From Pogonophryne albipinna (lineage: Eukaryota > Chordata > Actinopteri > Perciformes > Artedidraconidae), in NCBI GenBank assembly GCA_028583405.1, contig CM053257.1:30797293-30861292 (forward strand): a DNA stretch of 64,000 nt. The letters run 5' to 3'. Shown here piece after piece: positions 36,472-50,412 of the stretch (positions within the stretch are counted from its first letter, which is position 1; each line of letters opens with the position of its first letter). The translations under genes were made by a program, and so were the position numbers. The notes below the pieces were generated by a model. That model was not told where the DNA came from, did no database searches, and worked only from the letters and a program-made list of their open reading frames with translations.

Positions 36472-37378
36472 GGCTAGTCAAAGACTTCTAGAGGCCCTGG
36501 GCTACGGCTATTTATAGGCCACCTACCCTGCTGCAATGCCTCACACTCCTCATCCATACACAGGTTATTGCATGCATTATTGAACTACACTGGTTACAGG
36601 ATCCGGCACGCTCTCCCACAGACACAGACTGGTTCAATAATGAGCCCGACATAATCTAAGTATATCTATGGAGAGTTGTTCAGATCACTAAACAGTAAAA
36701 AGTACCAAATTAAATACCATGATTAGTCATCAGTGGATTAATCAGAGGCATTCAAGTTGTGAAAGAATGCCGATTCATAAGAGTTGCAATGATAGTGCGT
36801 TCATTGATTAGTCAATATGCAGTAAAGTAATCTGTATCCATTTGGATTTAATGATAATACATTGTAAAGGTGATTTAAAAGTAATTTTAAGCAAAAAATC
36901 CAATCATTCACTGGTTCCAGCTTCTCTAATGCAAGTATGCGCTGGTTACCTTGGTTTAATGTCATTATACAAATAGTCAACCTTGGGCTTTGGACTACTA
37001 GTAAAATAACATCACTTTGGATCGAGTAAACTGAAATTAGATCTGTTCTACTATTTCTAGCGTTTTCTAAATAAGTATTGGAATTGTTGAGAAAATAATT
37101 GGCAGATGAATTGATGATGAAAATATCAATTCATCTGAGTGAATACAAAAAATGTCCTCCTTGTATATCTCAGTGGCCATTGGTCCATGAGAATGTACTA
37201 CACCTTTTTTTTTCTACTTTAGTAAAATTACAATTTGCTTTACTTCATGTAAAACAATAATTACTTCAAAAGATTTGTGATAAAAAGGGTTGTGATTCTG
37301 ATGAAAAATCCCTCAAACCCTGACAAACTCTTTTATTTCTTAAGATGTTCTTTTCTACACTTATTGTTTGCCTTTAGC

Positions 37379-37605
37379 AAAACTCATCTCTTTCGACTCC
37401 GCTTCGAGCAATACAATGACAAACAAAGCACTTATATACTAAAGTGGCTTATCTAAAGCTAGTTGAGTAGCACTTGAAATGTTTTGACTCTATGAAACCC
37501 AATGTACTTATATGATTCTGTTTCCTTCAAGTTTGTATCTTCTTGGTCGAATGCACTTATTGTAAGTCGCTTTGGATAAAAGCGTCAGCTAAATGCAATG
37601 TAATG
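37379..37605 (+). repeat. L2-like LINE 3' end
   Basis: Matches the end of the LINE at 17,551-18,762, from AACTCATCTCTTTCGACTCC through GTTGAGTAGCACTTGAAATG. It continues into the typical tail GTCGCTTTGGATAAAAGCGT and CAGCTAAATGCAATGTAATG, which the larger copy has lost. It is 5'-truncated and ends in short AATGT-type repeats. The orientation is that of the host gene. Confidence 0.85.
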
Positions 37606-38414
37606 TAGTTTAACTGAACCTCAGATGAAGCCCTGGATTGTCCATTTTAGGCATTGTATCTGGGCTGTTATGAATAAGAAATGATGTTTCCATGCGCCAA
37701 ACAAAATACCCTACATAAGTGCACCAGATAATATAAGGACTTTTTCTCATATCAGGCAGAGCCAAGATCCCAAATCAAGTCATGTTATGTAACTAATGAG
37801 CTCACTGTCTTCCACAGTTTATTTTACCCTGCAGTGACATGATAGGTTGTTGTTGTTTTGGTTTAATTTCTCAACTAGTTGTGGGTGGGCTCAGTAAATG
37901 CAATGCAAACTAACCCCCTAACGTTCTGCAAGAGAGCTAGCCAATATTCCCTCTACCCTCAGTGTCCAAAAACCTTGAATGCTCTCAAGACATTCAAGAA
38001 TGGTTGAACTGTAGCTGACCCCTCATCACACCCCTCATGTTCAACACACTCAGTGAGAATCTGCTGCACTCCATCCTCCAGAGCCCCATGTTGGTGTAAG
38101 AATGGTCTGGCTGTAGGAAATGCGCGGCTAATGCTTCCATAGACATGTCTCAAGTGGAGGAAATGGTTTAGTGAGCTCCTTTAATTCAATATATCTTTGA
38201 GCAAAATTCGATATTCTTTAAAAGCATGTTTTCCTTAGATCAATGTGTTTACTGTAACAACCAAAGACAAAGGAAGTGTGTCCTGTCTCTCTGCAGTAAG
38301 ACAAAATGCAATGTTTATTTCTTGAGCTGCAGAAAGGAAAAGCAAAAAGGGAGAGGGGCATGAACAGGTCTATCAGGGGCTCAGTTTCTTCTAGTTCACA
38401 TATTGGCTTACCTG

Positions 38415-38417
<3 letters not shown>

Positions 38418-38479
<62 letters not shown>
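38418..38479. repeat. (CA)n microsatellite
   Basis: About 62 bp of uninterrupted CA repeat inside the first beta intron. Confidence 0.97.
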
Positions 38480-38484
<5 letters not shown>

Positions 38485-40762
38485 TCATTTGCACACACAT
38501 GTACAATAGCAATAAACAAGCAATAAAAAAACCCTAATTGAAATTCTCTCCCACCTGTACATTCAGATGAGTTTTATACCTGATATTATTCTATTATCAT
38601 CACCGTCATTGCTGTTCAGTAACCGAATACAAATGCATTGATTGCACTTGTCATTTTGAGTTTTTGCCCACGCGTTGAGGGGGAGAACGTGGACAAGGCA
38701 AACAACCGCACGTATCAGAAACCAAGGTCACCACTGCTCTGCCCTATATCTGCAGCAAAGCAGAACAAACAGGTGAGTGTGAAGAAGCAAGCAGTCACTG
38801 TAACAGATAATGGATAAACCGAGGGGCGGAAAAAAAACAACATGGGCTGATCCCTTGCTCAAGTAAACAATACAACATTTTAATACTGAAATGCAAATGA
38901 CCTAAAGAAGACAGAAGTGTTGAGTATCACAATTGAAGAGAGAAATGTCTTGTGATTAATTTACACAGGAAGAAATTCACAGTAGCTGCGATCACATGTA
39001 TGCAATTATTCAAGCGTTACATTCATTTACATACATATCACATAGCAAACACTCAACCTCCATGCCCAGTTTCAGCAGTTATGAAACTGTGGCCCACAAA
39101 AGGTAGGGGAAATGTTAGTGGAGCTACACACCGAGCTATAGAACTGCATGTGGCAGCTAAAAATACTCAATGAGGTCGGGAACAAAGAAGAAGAAGAAGA
39201 AGCTTACCACTAGTTCAATTCTAAAGGTAATGTTTTGTGTCATGGACGTCGTAAGTAGCACTTTAGCGTTTAGCATTGTCTTCAGTATGGTTGAGGATGT
39301 ATATGGGGGATGGTAAGAGGACTGCATTGTCTTGTAAGCCTGCCCATGTGGAACAATTTGAACAGTAAATGGCAGACTTACATGTTGTGGCATAATTATA
39401 TGGACTCCAGCACAGAGAGGACTATTTAAGAAGGAAATGTTGGAAAGAGTCATGTTTCTTTCTCAGTAACAACATGGCAAATGCATCGTATTGTAAGCCT
39501 CTAATTCCCTGTAAGAGATCTTCATAATAAGATTCTATTATTTTAAAGGAACGCAGTAATGTCATTGTTCCCCATTTTGTGATAATGTATTAAAGCTACA
39601 AAGTAAAATTGCAGGCATTTCACCATGAAGTCATTATTAAGGACATCTTGCCGTCTGCAAGTAAAGAAGTGATGAGCCATGAGTAGAATGTCAATGGCTT
39701 GTGAAGAGAACAGCAGAAGTGCCTCATCAACAGTTAATGTACCTGCCGCACAATTGTTCAATGGAAACCTCTCAAGCCGTTGTGAAGACAGAATGTAGGT
39801 GTGAGGATTGTGTCGAGAAATCGCTCGTTAGAATTTGGTTACGGCAAGATTCAAAAAGCATTGTGAGTATTCCTTTGCTTCCAGTACATACAGTAAGAAC
39901 AATACATGTTCACATACTTCAGAATCTCAGCTCTCAGATATGTCATTGAATATAATGATGATCTTGTGACACCCGTGGTTACCATGATAACAACAACTGT
40001 GACTCCACATTATGGCAAACACTCCTTCAGCAGCTAGTTTGTTAGAAATACAACCGAAGAAGATCCGCTATTTATCCGCCCATTCACACAAAGTTATTTT
40101 CGTTTTGTAGACACATTCTTGATTAATAATGGCAGTTCCACTTCAGATAAATCCACTTTTGTCTTTTGAATTATTTGAATCGGAGGCAGCAGTTATTTAA
40201 AAAATACTACAGAAAACTCCTATAACATTGTCAGACACACGTTTTTGTTTTAAATATTAGAATCATTGAAGCAGAGATGTTGTCTTTCTTATTATACACA
40301 ATAAAATTTCTTAAAACATGCCTACTATAGCCACACTGCAACACGACCAACAACAGTCTGACCACCACCAGATTATTTGTTTTTTCATTTTAAAAATCTT
40401 ACTCTTTAGACCCATCTAATGTATAAACGTTTAGAACAGCTGCTTCACAAAAAGCCTTTATAAATGTTTCTCACATGTGTGGTAGTTCTTCTCAAGAACA
40501 CTTTGATCAGTTCCCCTCATAACGCTCTGATTCAGTGATAACAGAGTGAACAGTACACTGGGCTTTATTACATGCTGCATCATTTCCTTTGAGTTAAAGG
40601 GTTTGAAAAATCAATTTGAGGCGAGAATGGAAGACTATGCCACTATCAATAAAACCTACTATCTATCGAGCTGATAACTGAATGTAAGGAAGAGAAAATA
40701 TATATTTATTGAAAGAAAAATAGTTTTTGAGTTTGGGAAAATCTTAAGAATAATATCTTTAA

Positions 40763-41533
40763 AGAGGCCCCATTATGCTTTTTGGGATTTCCCTTTTCTG
40801 TAGTGTTTTATAGGTTTCTGTGCATGGTAATGGTCTGAAAATGATGAAATCCCACACTCTCCGGGTGTTTCTCAATGTCGAGGAAGGCTGCTCCAGAGCC
40901 ACTATTTCAAGGATGCTACGTCATCGAGTCCCGCCGAAGGACTGTTCCAATGTCCAGCATACTTGGAATTCTACCGAGGCCGGAATACTTCGTCGCGAGA
41001 AATGTCGAGGCTGCACATGTGTAGACTCCGCGGTCTTAAAATCCCCACAATGCTTTGCGCACGGAACAATTTCCAAATCTTTGGCGGAAATCGCGCTCCA
41101 TTTAAGGCGGGGCCTCGCATATGACGCGCACCTGTTAGCCTGTTCCACAATTCTTCGTTTTCCGAGGCTAGGAAGGATTCTTGCCTCGCTTCTGAAGCAA
41201 CTGACTCGGAAGACATGTGCTACCAAGCAAGCGTCCTCGACATTGAGAAACACCCTCCCTCCCCTGCCTGAAACGCTTCCATTGGACTCCTTTGTTTTCT
41301 TCCAAGACATAGTGACATCACCATGTAACACTTGTACTTCTAATGGCTAGTGCTCCAACAAAGTGTACATGATAGGCTAATGGGACATCTCTTAGCAGCT
41401 AACCAATCAGAGCAATCTTTGGTTTCAGACAGAGACAAATAAAGCCCTTTGGAACATTAAAGCATGTCAGCATATCACAGTAGAAACCCATTACACAAAT
41501 ATACACCTGAGAATGAGCATAATAGGGCACATT
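40763..41533. mobile_element. TTAA MITE with a second MITE inside
   Basis: Left TTAA at 40,759-40,762 is followed by AGAGGCCCCATTATGC. The right end reads GAGCATAATAGGGCACAT near 41,533, where the TTAA is degenerate. The right half (TAACCAATCAGAGCA, TTTCAGACAGAG, ACATTAAAGCATGT, AGCATATCACAG) parallels the compact copy at 50,190-50,412. The 393-bp MITE at 40,863-41,255 is inserted in it, so this copy is the older of the two. Confidence 0.75.
40863..41255. mobile_element. 393-bp MITE, copy 2 (nested)
   Basis: Begins GGGTGTTTCTCAATGTCGAGG and ends with its exact reverse complement, a terminal inverted repeat of about 22 bp. TCC occurs directly on both sides and may be a 3-bp target duplication. 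It is strongly similar along its length to the copy at 16,978-17,365. The open frames crossing it on both strands are fortuitous. Confidence 0.87.
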
Positions 41534-44135
41534 TTATTTTGTTTCATTACAAAAATCCGTAAAGAAAAGACCAGATGATTGAATAAAGACAACTGACACA
41601 ACCTTACAAATATTCCAGTAAAAAAACAGACATAAATCTGAAAAGCTGTAAAAAATAAACGCCACAACTACCTGTCGTAAAAGCTACTCTGGATCATTTA
41701 TGGAAACTGTCGCTGCGCCTTTGGCAATAAGAGGAAGCATTACTGCAGTAGTTCAGAAATGCATTTGAGTTTGGTTTCACCAAAATCATCTGAAAGTTGA
41801 AAGAGAAAACCTTAACATTATTATAGAGAGGGGGAGTTGTTTGAGGCGCTCTGAGCTGAAGACGTTACATCTGAGAAGTGACAGTCTGGATACATCTGGC
41901 TGATCAGAGCAGAGAAAGCCATTCAGCTATAATACAGTTTTCATTCACCAGCTGCTTCTTCAGTTATATAATAATCACAAGATTTTCAGTGAGGCTTTTA
42001 ATCGATTGAATTCAGGTGAACTCTGTTTTCGCTGTGTGTGATTCCACTTTCTAATTTCAACAACTTAAAGATCGTAAGTCCTTTCTGTCAGGCTTTATGC
42101 TGCACCATTCATTTTCATCATTTCACTGAGCCCTATTTAATAGACCATGGAAGAAGTGGGCCTCAGATGCCATAAGTCAGACGATAAATTCAAACGTAAT
42201 ATCTCTCCATAACTCTCCATTTCTGCAGAACTGCTCACAGTATAGAGATTTATATTAGTTCATAATCTTAATCAATCAGTTTTGTTTTTCCAGTAAAGTG
42301 CTCTTGTTTAACTGTCTTTGCCTAATGCCTCCGGAGCATACTGTGTACTGAGCTGCACTAACTTACCCTACTGAAGCCATTCAGAAACCTGAGCACTCAA
42401 GTATGAATTTAAACTCTATTTGCAGGGTTTGCAATCACTAAGAATGTGATAAATATGTATTTATGAGTATGTATAATTTACAGTTTGTTCCATTAGCTTT
42501 GGCTTATATGTTACATCTGATAGTAGTTGCCATCATGAGTCATGACTGTTTTTCAGGCTCATAAAAGTCGTGATAACTAATGTTATTAGAGCTAATACTC
42601 TCTCACTGGCTAATGCCTGAAGAATTGTCCGAATTTCTACAACACGAAGCTCAGGGGAGCTCTTTTAAACCTTTTTCAAGTCTAAACTGTTTTGTGTGAT
42701 ACAAATTATCCCCAGCGTCTCGGTGTATTTTGCAAGTCCTATGAGCACGATGCCTCGTTTGTCGTGTATTCAGCTGGCTGAGAGCACGAATGAAAAGGAC
42801 AGGATGTTTGTGTGGGTAGCATGAGTCTTGGCACAAACAAAGAATCTATACTGTTGCATTTGTTGTGTAAAAACCTATTAAGACACGACGACAACCAATT
42901 ATGGCTGCTTTATAGAATTTCTCCTCTTCACTTACACCATGGCAGCGCCTGTAAAAAGCAGCCCTCTGATACTGCTGACCTCTGTAATGTATTTAACCAA
43001 CAAAGAGGGCTTTTAATATGCCTAGAATTTTATTTTTTACAATGAATATGTTATCGTGCCGCCTATGTAATATTCATGAATAATATGGTAGGCATCAAGG
43101 GGATAACAATGCCTGCACACAGTATAATTAACTACCAAGGCTCCTAACTAATGATGATTTGATATACAGCACACATCGCAGTGGAGAGTCTCCAAGGAGC
43201 GCTGTTATTGGAGCACAGATGCATTGTACGGCCATGAGAGACGAGCAGAACGCTCCCATGAGAGAGAGAGGAGAGCTGCTGCAAGGGAGAGGACTGTGAT
43301 GTTTATAGTCCTAATCTTAACAAGACGGATTTACCGCCTGCTTTTTTTGATGCAGGTCTGCCACGGAGAGCAGATAGCATGATGTGGAAGAGGAAAGGCA
43401 GAGAGGTGTAATGAAATGCTTCAGCGTTATGACTAATGCAGGAGCTACTGCTGTCTATAGACAGATGCTACTGCAGGTGCATTAGCGCTCCATATTTCAT
43501 GATGCACATTACAAGGGTGCGTGTTACCTTTTATTCACCCTTTGACTTTGTGTTCTCACGGCAACGCTCAGAACACTCCAGCTCTCATCTTCAGGAGCTG
43601 TTTGTTGTGAGATGTTTCCTTCACATCGAAAGAAGACGTTATCTTAGTTTCTAACAGTGTTGTAAATATTAATATGTGTAATTAATGTGTTCACATGTGC
43701 AAACCAAGACATATACTATAGTAGACTATATGTGAATTTAGGCTGTGTTATGTATTGTAATCAAGAACTCATTGCAAACCAGAGATTGGTTTTAATAGCC
43801 TGTTTAAATAAAGCAATTAAAAACAATGACATCTGATTTACGAATTCCCTGAAAATGTAAAATCCAAACCTGTAATGATGGATTGGACAATAAAACAAAT
43901 AAAAGCTTATTTGGAGGCATAAAGCTGATGTGTTGGCTTTGTCGTAAAATAGGAACATCTCGTAATAATTGTATTTTTAATGATTGATTTTTATTGTATA
44001 CAATTATTGCCACCTTTTAGAGGTAGGTTGTTATTTTGCACAATGAACAGTATTTTAATCCTCGAATAAAAACCTCCTCTATAATCATACAACTGTTTTG
44101 ATCAAATGAACGCTTTCAAATAGTTAATATGTCTA

Positions 44136-44256
44136 CACTGATAAAACTGAAATGTTGACTTTAATTAAATGTATTATGTCAACATATTTCACATAACTGT
44201 ATTAGGTTAGTTGTAATAGCCATTTAATTAAAGTCAACGTTTCAGTTTTTTCAGTG
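44136..44256. mobile_element. Tc1/mariner-type hairpin MITE (121 bp)
   Basis: TA dinucleotides flank both ends (44,134-44,135, 44,257-44,258). The ends CACTGATAAAACTGAAATG and CGTTTCAGTTTTTTCAGTG are inverted repeats, and the homology continues through TTGACTTTAATTAAATG for about 38 bp, leaving a short loop. The layout fits a small Tc1/mariner-derived MITE. Confidence 0.75.
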
Positions 44257-47249
44257 TATTTAATGCAAAAACGCATTATCACCTGTAAAATCAAATTGTG
44301 ATTAGCTATCTCTGATTTGACATTAATTTAATCTTAAATGTTCACTTGAGAATTACATTTGTAATGTTTTCATGATTTTCTAGTGTGGTTTTTTTTTGTT
44401 CAATACTTTTCAAAGGCTGACATGAAGCTACGGCTGAAATTGTCCTCTTTTTCTAATGGAGATAATTTTCCTTCTCAAAATTGAAGAATGCAACGTGTGT
44501 AATGACCAAGCAGGCCTGGTTTCACATATCCGAAATTGAGTATATAAAGGTCATGAGGATTGAGTCTCCTGAGTGTACTATTTAAATTTGTGTTGAAAGC
44601 TTTATTGCACAGTGAAATTTGAAATGCGACTATGTGCGAAATTGGGTCTCATAATAAGATTGACCACATTATGGCTCGCCTGATTTTTTAGTTTGCTTCA
44701 CAAGAAAAATACTAGAAATCATTAAGGGTTGTACGGTGTAATGAAATGTGGTATTATAGCCTGTGTGAAGCTTAATGTTGTCTTTTTTTTTAGATTGTGT
44801 GATATTTGAGAGCTACAATTTATACATTATCACACAGGTAGTATTGTTGTATGCAGGGCTGTTTTATTAGAATGAATACGATGTGCATTGATCTGTGATC
44901 TTGTGTCCAAATATCCATAGCACATTGGTGTTAAAAGCAAAAAGGTCAATACTCTCAAACAGAGATACTGAACACAAGGAGCAGAAATGAGGGCAAACTA
45001 CTAAAATGCCAGATGCAGATAACATTCACTGAAAGGAAGAAACCAATACAACCTCTCATTAAGACTCATTGATGTAACTACTGTCACTGCCAATCCCCGG
45101 CGTGAATTAAGATTACTTCAGTAAGAAATACTTTGGTTTGACTCAAAGACTTTTATTTTAATTAAAGTCAAAGTAAGTCCGAAGTGTTTGACATTAAGGA
45201 AGCATCCAGCTAAGCAGTTAGATTCCGTCAATAACAAACCCATATGCCATTAAACCATTTCAAAGAGTACTCAAGTTTTCGTGACAATTTTCCCTCAAGT
45301 GTTTTTCAAGTGCAGTGCGCTATCAAAGAGAATTGTTTCTTCTGTAACATAATGGCGATGCGTTTATTGAGGACAGCAGTTTGCCTCTCTATAACACCCG
45401 CAGTACTCCTCTAAAATCTAATCCAATCATTAAATCCATCAGAAAGCGAACTTAGTTTTGACCTGACTTCAACTTGCATGCACCGTATAAAATGGGTAAT
45501 AGCTCTGATTTTGCTGCTCTCACCCAAATGAAATAATTCCACTAATTCAAATGTAATCATGCAATCCGACGTGACTGAGGGGATAGGAATAAATCGTATC
45601 ACATTAAAAGAAAAAGGTGTCTCGTTTACGTGCCGATCAGAAAATGGATTTAAGCACCTTTTTTTTTTTTAAGGGATCTCAGCGATTCCAGCAAGACTTG
45701 TAAATTAAAGATTAACACCAGAATGCCTTTTTATCTCGAGGACACAGACATCCTTCTGGGTGCAGATGAATAACTCATTATAAAAGTCAAAGTAGACACT
45801 ATCGCTTTTCCATAAACCTGCTTGACACTGTATGAGCAGGTGGATGAATTTAAATCAGATTTAAATAAAAATGTTACGGCTTTTCACATTTTATATTGAG
45901 GTGAACTGGACGGTCAACGCTAATCCATATACAACTGTATCAAGATGTTGCGTTGATGACGCATCTGTGTGAACAAGTTACAAGGTCAACATATGAGGAT
46001 AAGCAATCATGAAGTAAGCATTTGAAATATAAAATAGCTTGATATATGAGGCAATTACTGCACATTATGTTTGACCAAGAGATCAGATGGTATGATGAAG
46101 ACACAAGGTGAAGGATAATTATCGTCAATTATATATTATTTATGTTGGGAAATAGTTAAAATATGATGTGCTCAATGACCTGACAAAAAACTATTTGGTG
46201 CTTTTTGTGAGGGAAACTTCTGAAGCAATTGGAAACAGGACTCAGAGAGGCACGAGGAGAGCTGGAGCTTTGATGGCAAACACTGACTGTTTATTTGGAG
46301 TTACGGCCGGAGAATTCACACGACAGGTGGTGTGTCACGAGTTGACACAGCGGTTGCCAAATTCTGAATCTGCAGCTCGATGTTTTAACTAGTTCGGAGT
46401 GTAATAATCAACATTCTTCATCAGTGAGACTAAACAATTATGGACCCTGAATCTAACTAGAGCTCTCGTCCATAGAAAATAATTTGTGCCAGGGAACCTT
46501 CGTCCCTGAACAGTAAACTACCTCATGGCGGCTTGTGCTCTGTCATAGACTGGCAACAACAATGTGCCCAAGCTCTTTAAGAGAGATAGCAGCAATACCC
46601 AAGGCCGTAGAAAAGAAACAGTAACGAGAGAAAACGATGAACTGGGTCGAAGGTTGAGTACCTAAGCAAATTATTCTTTTTATGATTGAAATAAGGTTTA
46701 TTAACCTTTGTGTATTCTGCGGTTCAGAGTGACCTTTTTTAAATAAATAAAAAATACAAGTTTTCCTTAAAATCATGATTCAAATGGTTCCATGTGTGTT
46801 ATCCTAGATAAGCATGAATATCCAACCCAACCTAAATACAATAACACACATAAACTAAACTTTAATCCATCCAAACCTACATCCTGAAATACCTACTATG
46901 TTGTGAAATCATTGCCAGGCGAAGCTTTATCCTCAGTGTTTGCAGTGAGAGCCATGTGGGATCGTGATAAAAACTGTGGTCATTTGTTTTCATCTGTGAA
47001 TGTTAAGCTCCATCATACTTTGTAAATTGGGCTACTTTACTGTGATTTAAGATCAAAGCCGACCTCTTTAATAAATCATCCTTCCTGGTTTTTCTCTGCC
47101 TGCTGCGTGATTTTGAAAAATGAACGTTGGTGTCAGAGCAGTGGGTTGGAAAGGGGGGGGGGAGAATCTGAATCTCATCTTTATACAAGGCACGGTACTT
47201 TTAAGAAATAACAATATATAACAAATCACTCTTCTTTTTCTGTCTCCAG

Positions 47250-47431
47250 CTGGGACCACGTACATTTTTGGGAAAGGGGGGGCTCTCATCACTTTCACCT
47301 GGGCCCCCAATGAGCGGCCGAGCACCCGAGCCGACCGGTTAGCCGTGGGCTTCAGCACTCAGCAGAAGGACGCCATCTTGGTGCGAGTGGAGAGCACCCA
47401 TGGGCTCGGAGACTATCTTCAGCTGCACATA
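47250..47431 (+). CDS. nrxn2: Neurexin-2 exon, first part of LNS6
   Basis: Shared alpha/beta exon of 182 bp. Acceptor TCTCCAG and donor GTAAGT. The split codon G+CT joins the beta exon as Ala. It encodes [33 protein letters not shown] and LGDYLQLHI, the start of the last laminin-G/LNS domain, which binds neuroligins, LRRTMs and cerebellin complexes at synapses. GKGGALIT is the NRXN2 form (compare GKSGGLIL in NRXN3). It ends in phase 0. In alpha transcripts it follows the EGF-like repeat encoded outside the window. Confidence 0.95.
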
Positions 47432-50189
47432 GTAAGTCTGGGAAGCAGAGTGTGGGGCTTGAAGCAAACATTTCTCTTTTCTGAATGGGATCCTTCTTTC
47501 TATCTCTCTAAAATACAAGAATAAGATAAGAAATATTGTGCACTTTCCTTTTCTCTTATACAAATCTAGAAAACCAGGAAGCTACTTACATTTCCAAATG
47601 TAGGTAGATGGAAATGATTTGACAGAGAGATTGTCTGATATGTGTTGCTGTATTTGAGTTTATTTCTAATTTATAAACAAGACAATTTACAAAATCTTGT
47701 TATAAATATTTGAGAGGCCCCAAAACCCGTAATAGCACTTAAGTTCCTTCCTTTTGTGCTATTTTTAATTTGTTGGGTACATCTGTGAATACCCACCAAT
47801 AAAACATCATATATATTAATGATTATAAAAGCACTGTCAAAAAAAGAAACTCAAACTCCTTAGATCTCAGGGAAATCAGGACAATGTGAAGTGGGCAGCT
47901 GAGTCGAACTATAGAAACTAGTCCACTCTCCAAACGCAAAATAACGAATGTCTGAGCAACAACAACAATGAGTAATGTATTCCCAAGTTTGAAAGTAAAC
48001 AGCTAGTGACTAACATTGAAAAAGAGCAAAAAAATGATGGCTCAGAAGCCGTTTTTAGATACCCAAAATGAGGAAAACATCTTAATCTCCCCCTAGATGT
48101 GTTGATAAAAGTCTGTCTGGGAGAGAGCTGATGCTTCATCTTGATTATATGTAATATGGGAATAAATAAACCTCTGTTTTTAAATTAATATTTTAACTTA
48201 AAGGATCAGCACACAGTGTTTGCTAATACTTAAGCATGTTCTGATAGCTGATTAATGGAGTGCAAGCATTGAGAACAAATTGAACTAATAAATGACTACT
48301 GTACCACGAGATAGAAACACAATAGAGTGAGTCAGTAGACAAAGAGATGTTTTCTGGTGAAAGACATGTGTGTCTTTTGGTGAAAGCAAGTGACTCATCA
48401 GCAGCTGGCGGCAACTGAGGGTTTTCTAGAGGGAAATCAGCCTTTTTAGCATGTAGCCACGGGACAGATGTGCAGTGATGAAGACCAGCGGGGAGATCTG
48501 TCAAACGTCTGCGTGTGGTGTAATAATTAAAATCACACCTGTTGTCAAAGCACGGGACACAACCACTGGAGTTGGGCCCTTATTATCATACCACCCAGAG
48601 AAAGCTTCATAATAACAGAAGCAGATACTATTCATAGATTATTTCCAAACTGCACTGAAGTGTTCTCAAAGGTGGAAAAGAGTGGCAAATCTACTTAGCA
48701 CATGTAAGGTATTACAAATAAAAGATGATATAACAAAAAACTGCATCTCTTCTCAATACCTTCCATAATCAATCAATTTCAGTGAAAGGAGACATCTTAA
48801 TCATCTTTCACAAACATCGAGTACATATTTTGGTTCAAACTAATATTCAGTTAATTGAGTTTGCTATTAGAAAGTGGCCTTCCACATAGAGAAGCTAAGG
48901 TAGTATAATATGGAGAGGCTGGTTTCTGCACTTTCCAGATACTACACATGTTTGGTACAAATATCTTGCCTTGGGGGTTTTTCAAACTGTCTCATCTAAA
49001 TTGTATTTCCTGTTTTAAAAACTGTAAAACTGACCTTGCCAGCTTTGAAATGTTGCAAGTAAATGCAACGACTTCTTCCTGCGTGCAGAGCTAGCTGGAA
49101 CGTGTTGTTTTTTACCCTGACACCCTATCACTGCTCAGCGGAGGGCAATCAACAGCGTTCAGAGGTTGTGGAGGTTGTCTTTTTCGGTTTCTCTAACTGA
49201 GCTTCATCAAATCACGTCGTCTTGTTTCGTACAGACCCGCGTTGCCATTCCTTGTCCTTCTTCTTCAGGATTTAAATTCGACATGTTATCAGTCTGTTCC
49301 CTCCCTCTGCATGTCTATTGAAGAAGAGCGAGAATGTGGAAACTAGGTGAAGACGGAGAGAAGACGTACGCAGGTCAAATTAACGCCGGCCCACAGGGGA
49401 GATTTGAAAATAGTAAAAGAAGCAAATGATAAACGAGTTGTATGTGCTACAGGGGTTTAGGGCTCTCAGATGTGGTGCCTGAGAACAGAATTCATTTCTT
49501 GAATACATATGCAGTATATCTACCTTAGATATCAATCTTTATGTTCTAAACCACCATCAATGAAGGCTTCAGAACAACGCCTGGTAATAATCCGAGCACA
49601 CTTACATTTTGTTCAAAATGCTCTGGATGGTGAGACATTTTATTGTTCTTTTTTATTTGTATCTGTACTCTTTAAATCTTGCTCTGTGAAGCACTTTAGC
49701 CTGCATTATTGTATGGAAGGCGTTAAATGATTCAAGTTGAGTAGAGCTGAATATTTGACTATTACAGCGAGTGAGCTGAAACGTCACATTAGTCTTGCAC
49801 TAGAGAGATCGTTTAGGAAATGATAACGCCTTTACTGATGCAAATAGCACCTGATTTTCAGTGCTGGTAATGCGTCATCGAAACAGCAAAAGGAACAAGC
49901 GTCACTTATGTGAACAGAAGATTGCTGCATGAAAATTGTCACATGGTTAATTGACACTGTAACTGTGTGAATGGCTTTGAAGACCAATTGCTTTGTGCAT
50001 AAAAAAGAAACCACATTCACCAGAGTGAACAAAAGAGATGCAATTGGTCCTGTTTGTAATGAGTAGCTACACATCTGAATCAGAAACAGAGGATTCGTTG
50101 TCAAAATGATGACAACTAGACAAAGCAACGTTACGCAGCAGAGCTTCAAACTACAGTAGATCAAGTTACACAGACTGACGTGGAATTAA

Positions 50190-50412
50190 AGGGGCCCTAT
50201 TAGGCTTTTGGGGATTTTCCTTAACTGTAGCGTGTTTATCAATCACAACAGAGCCGGCCAGCTAACCAATCAGAGCAGACTGGGCTCTGGTTTCAGACAG
50301 AGGGTGAAAAGAGGCGCTGCAGCTTTCTGAACATTAAAGCATGTAAGCATATCACAGCAGAGACACAGAATACAAATATCAACCTGAAAATGAGCTTAAT
50401 AAGGCCCCTTTC
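50190..50412. mobile_element. Compact TTAA MITE (223 bp)
   Basis: Exact TTAA on both sides (50,186-50,189, 50,413-50,416). The left end is AGGGGCCCTATTAGGC and the right end read inward is GAAAGGGGCCTTATTAAGC. It shares internal blocks with 40,763-41,533 and represents the shortest version of this family here. Confidence 0.8.

Noticed and set aside
40820..41350. 176-codon plus and 136-codon minus frames
   Set aside because: They cross a MITE with perfect inverted repeats. The copy at 16,978 does not preserve the same frame, so they are fortuitous.
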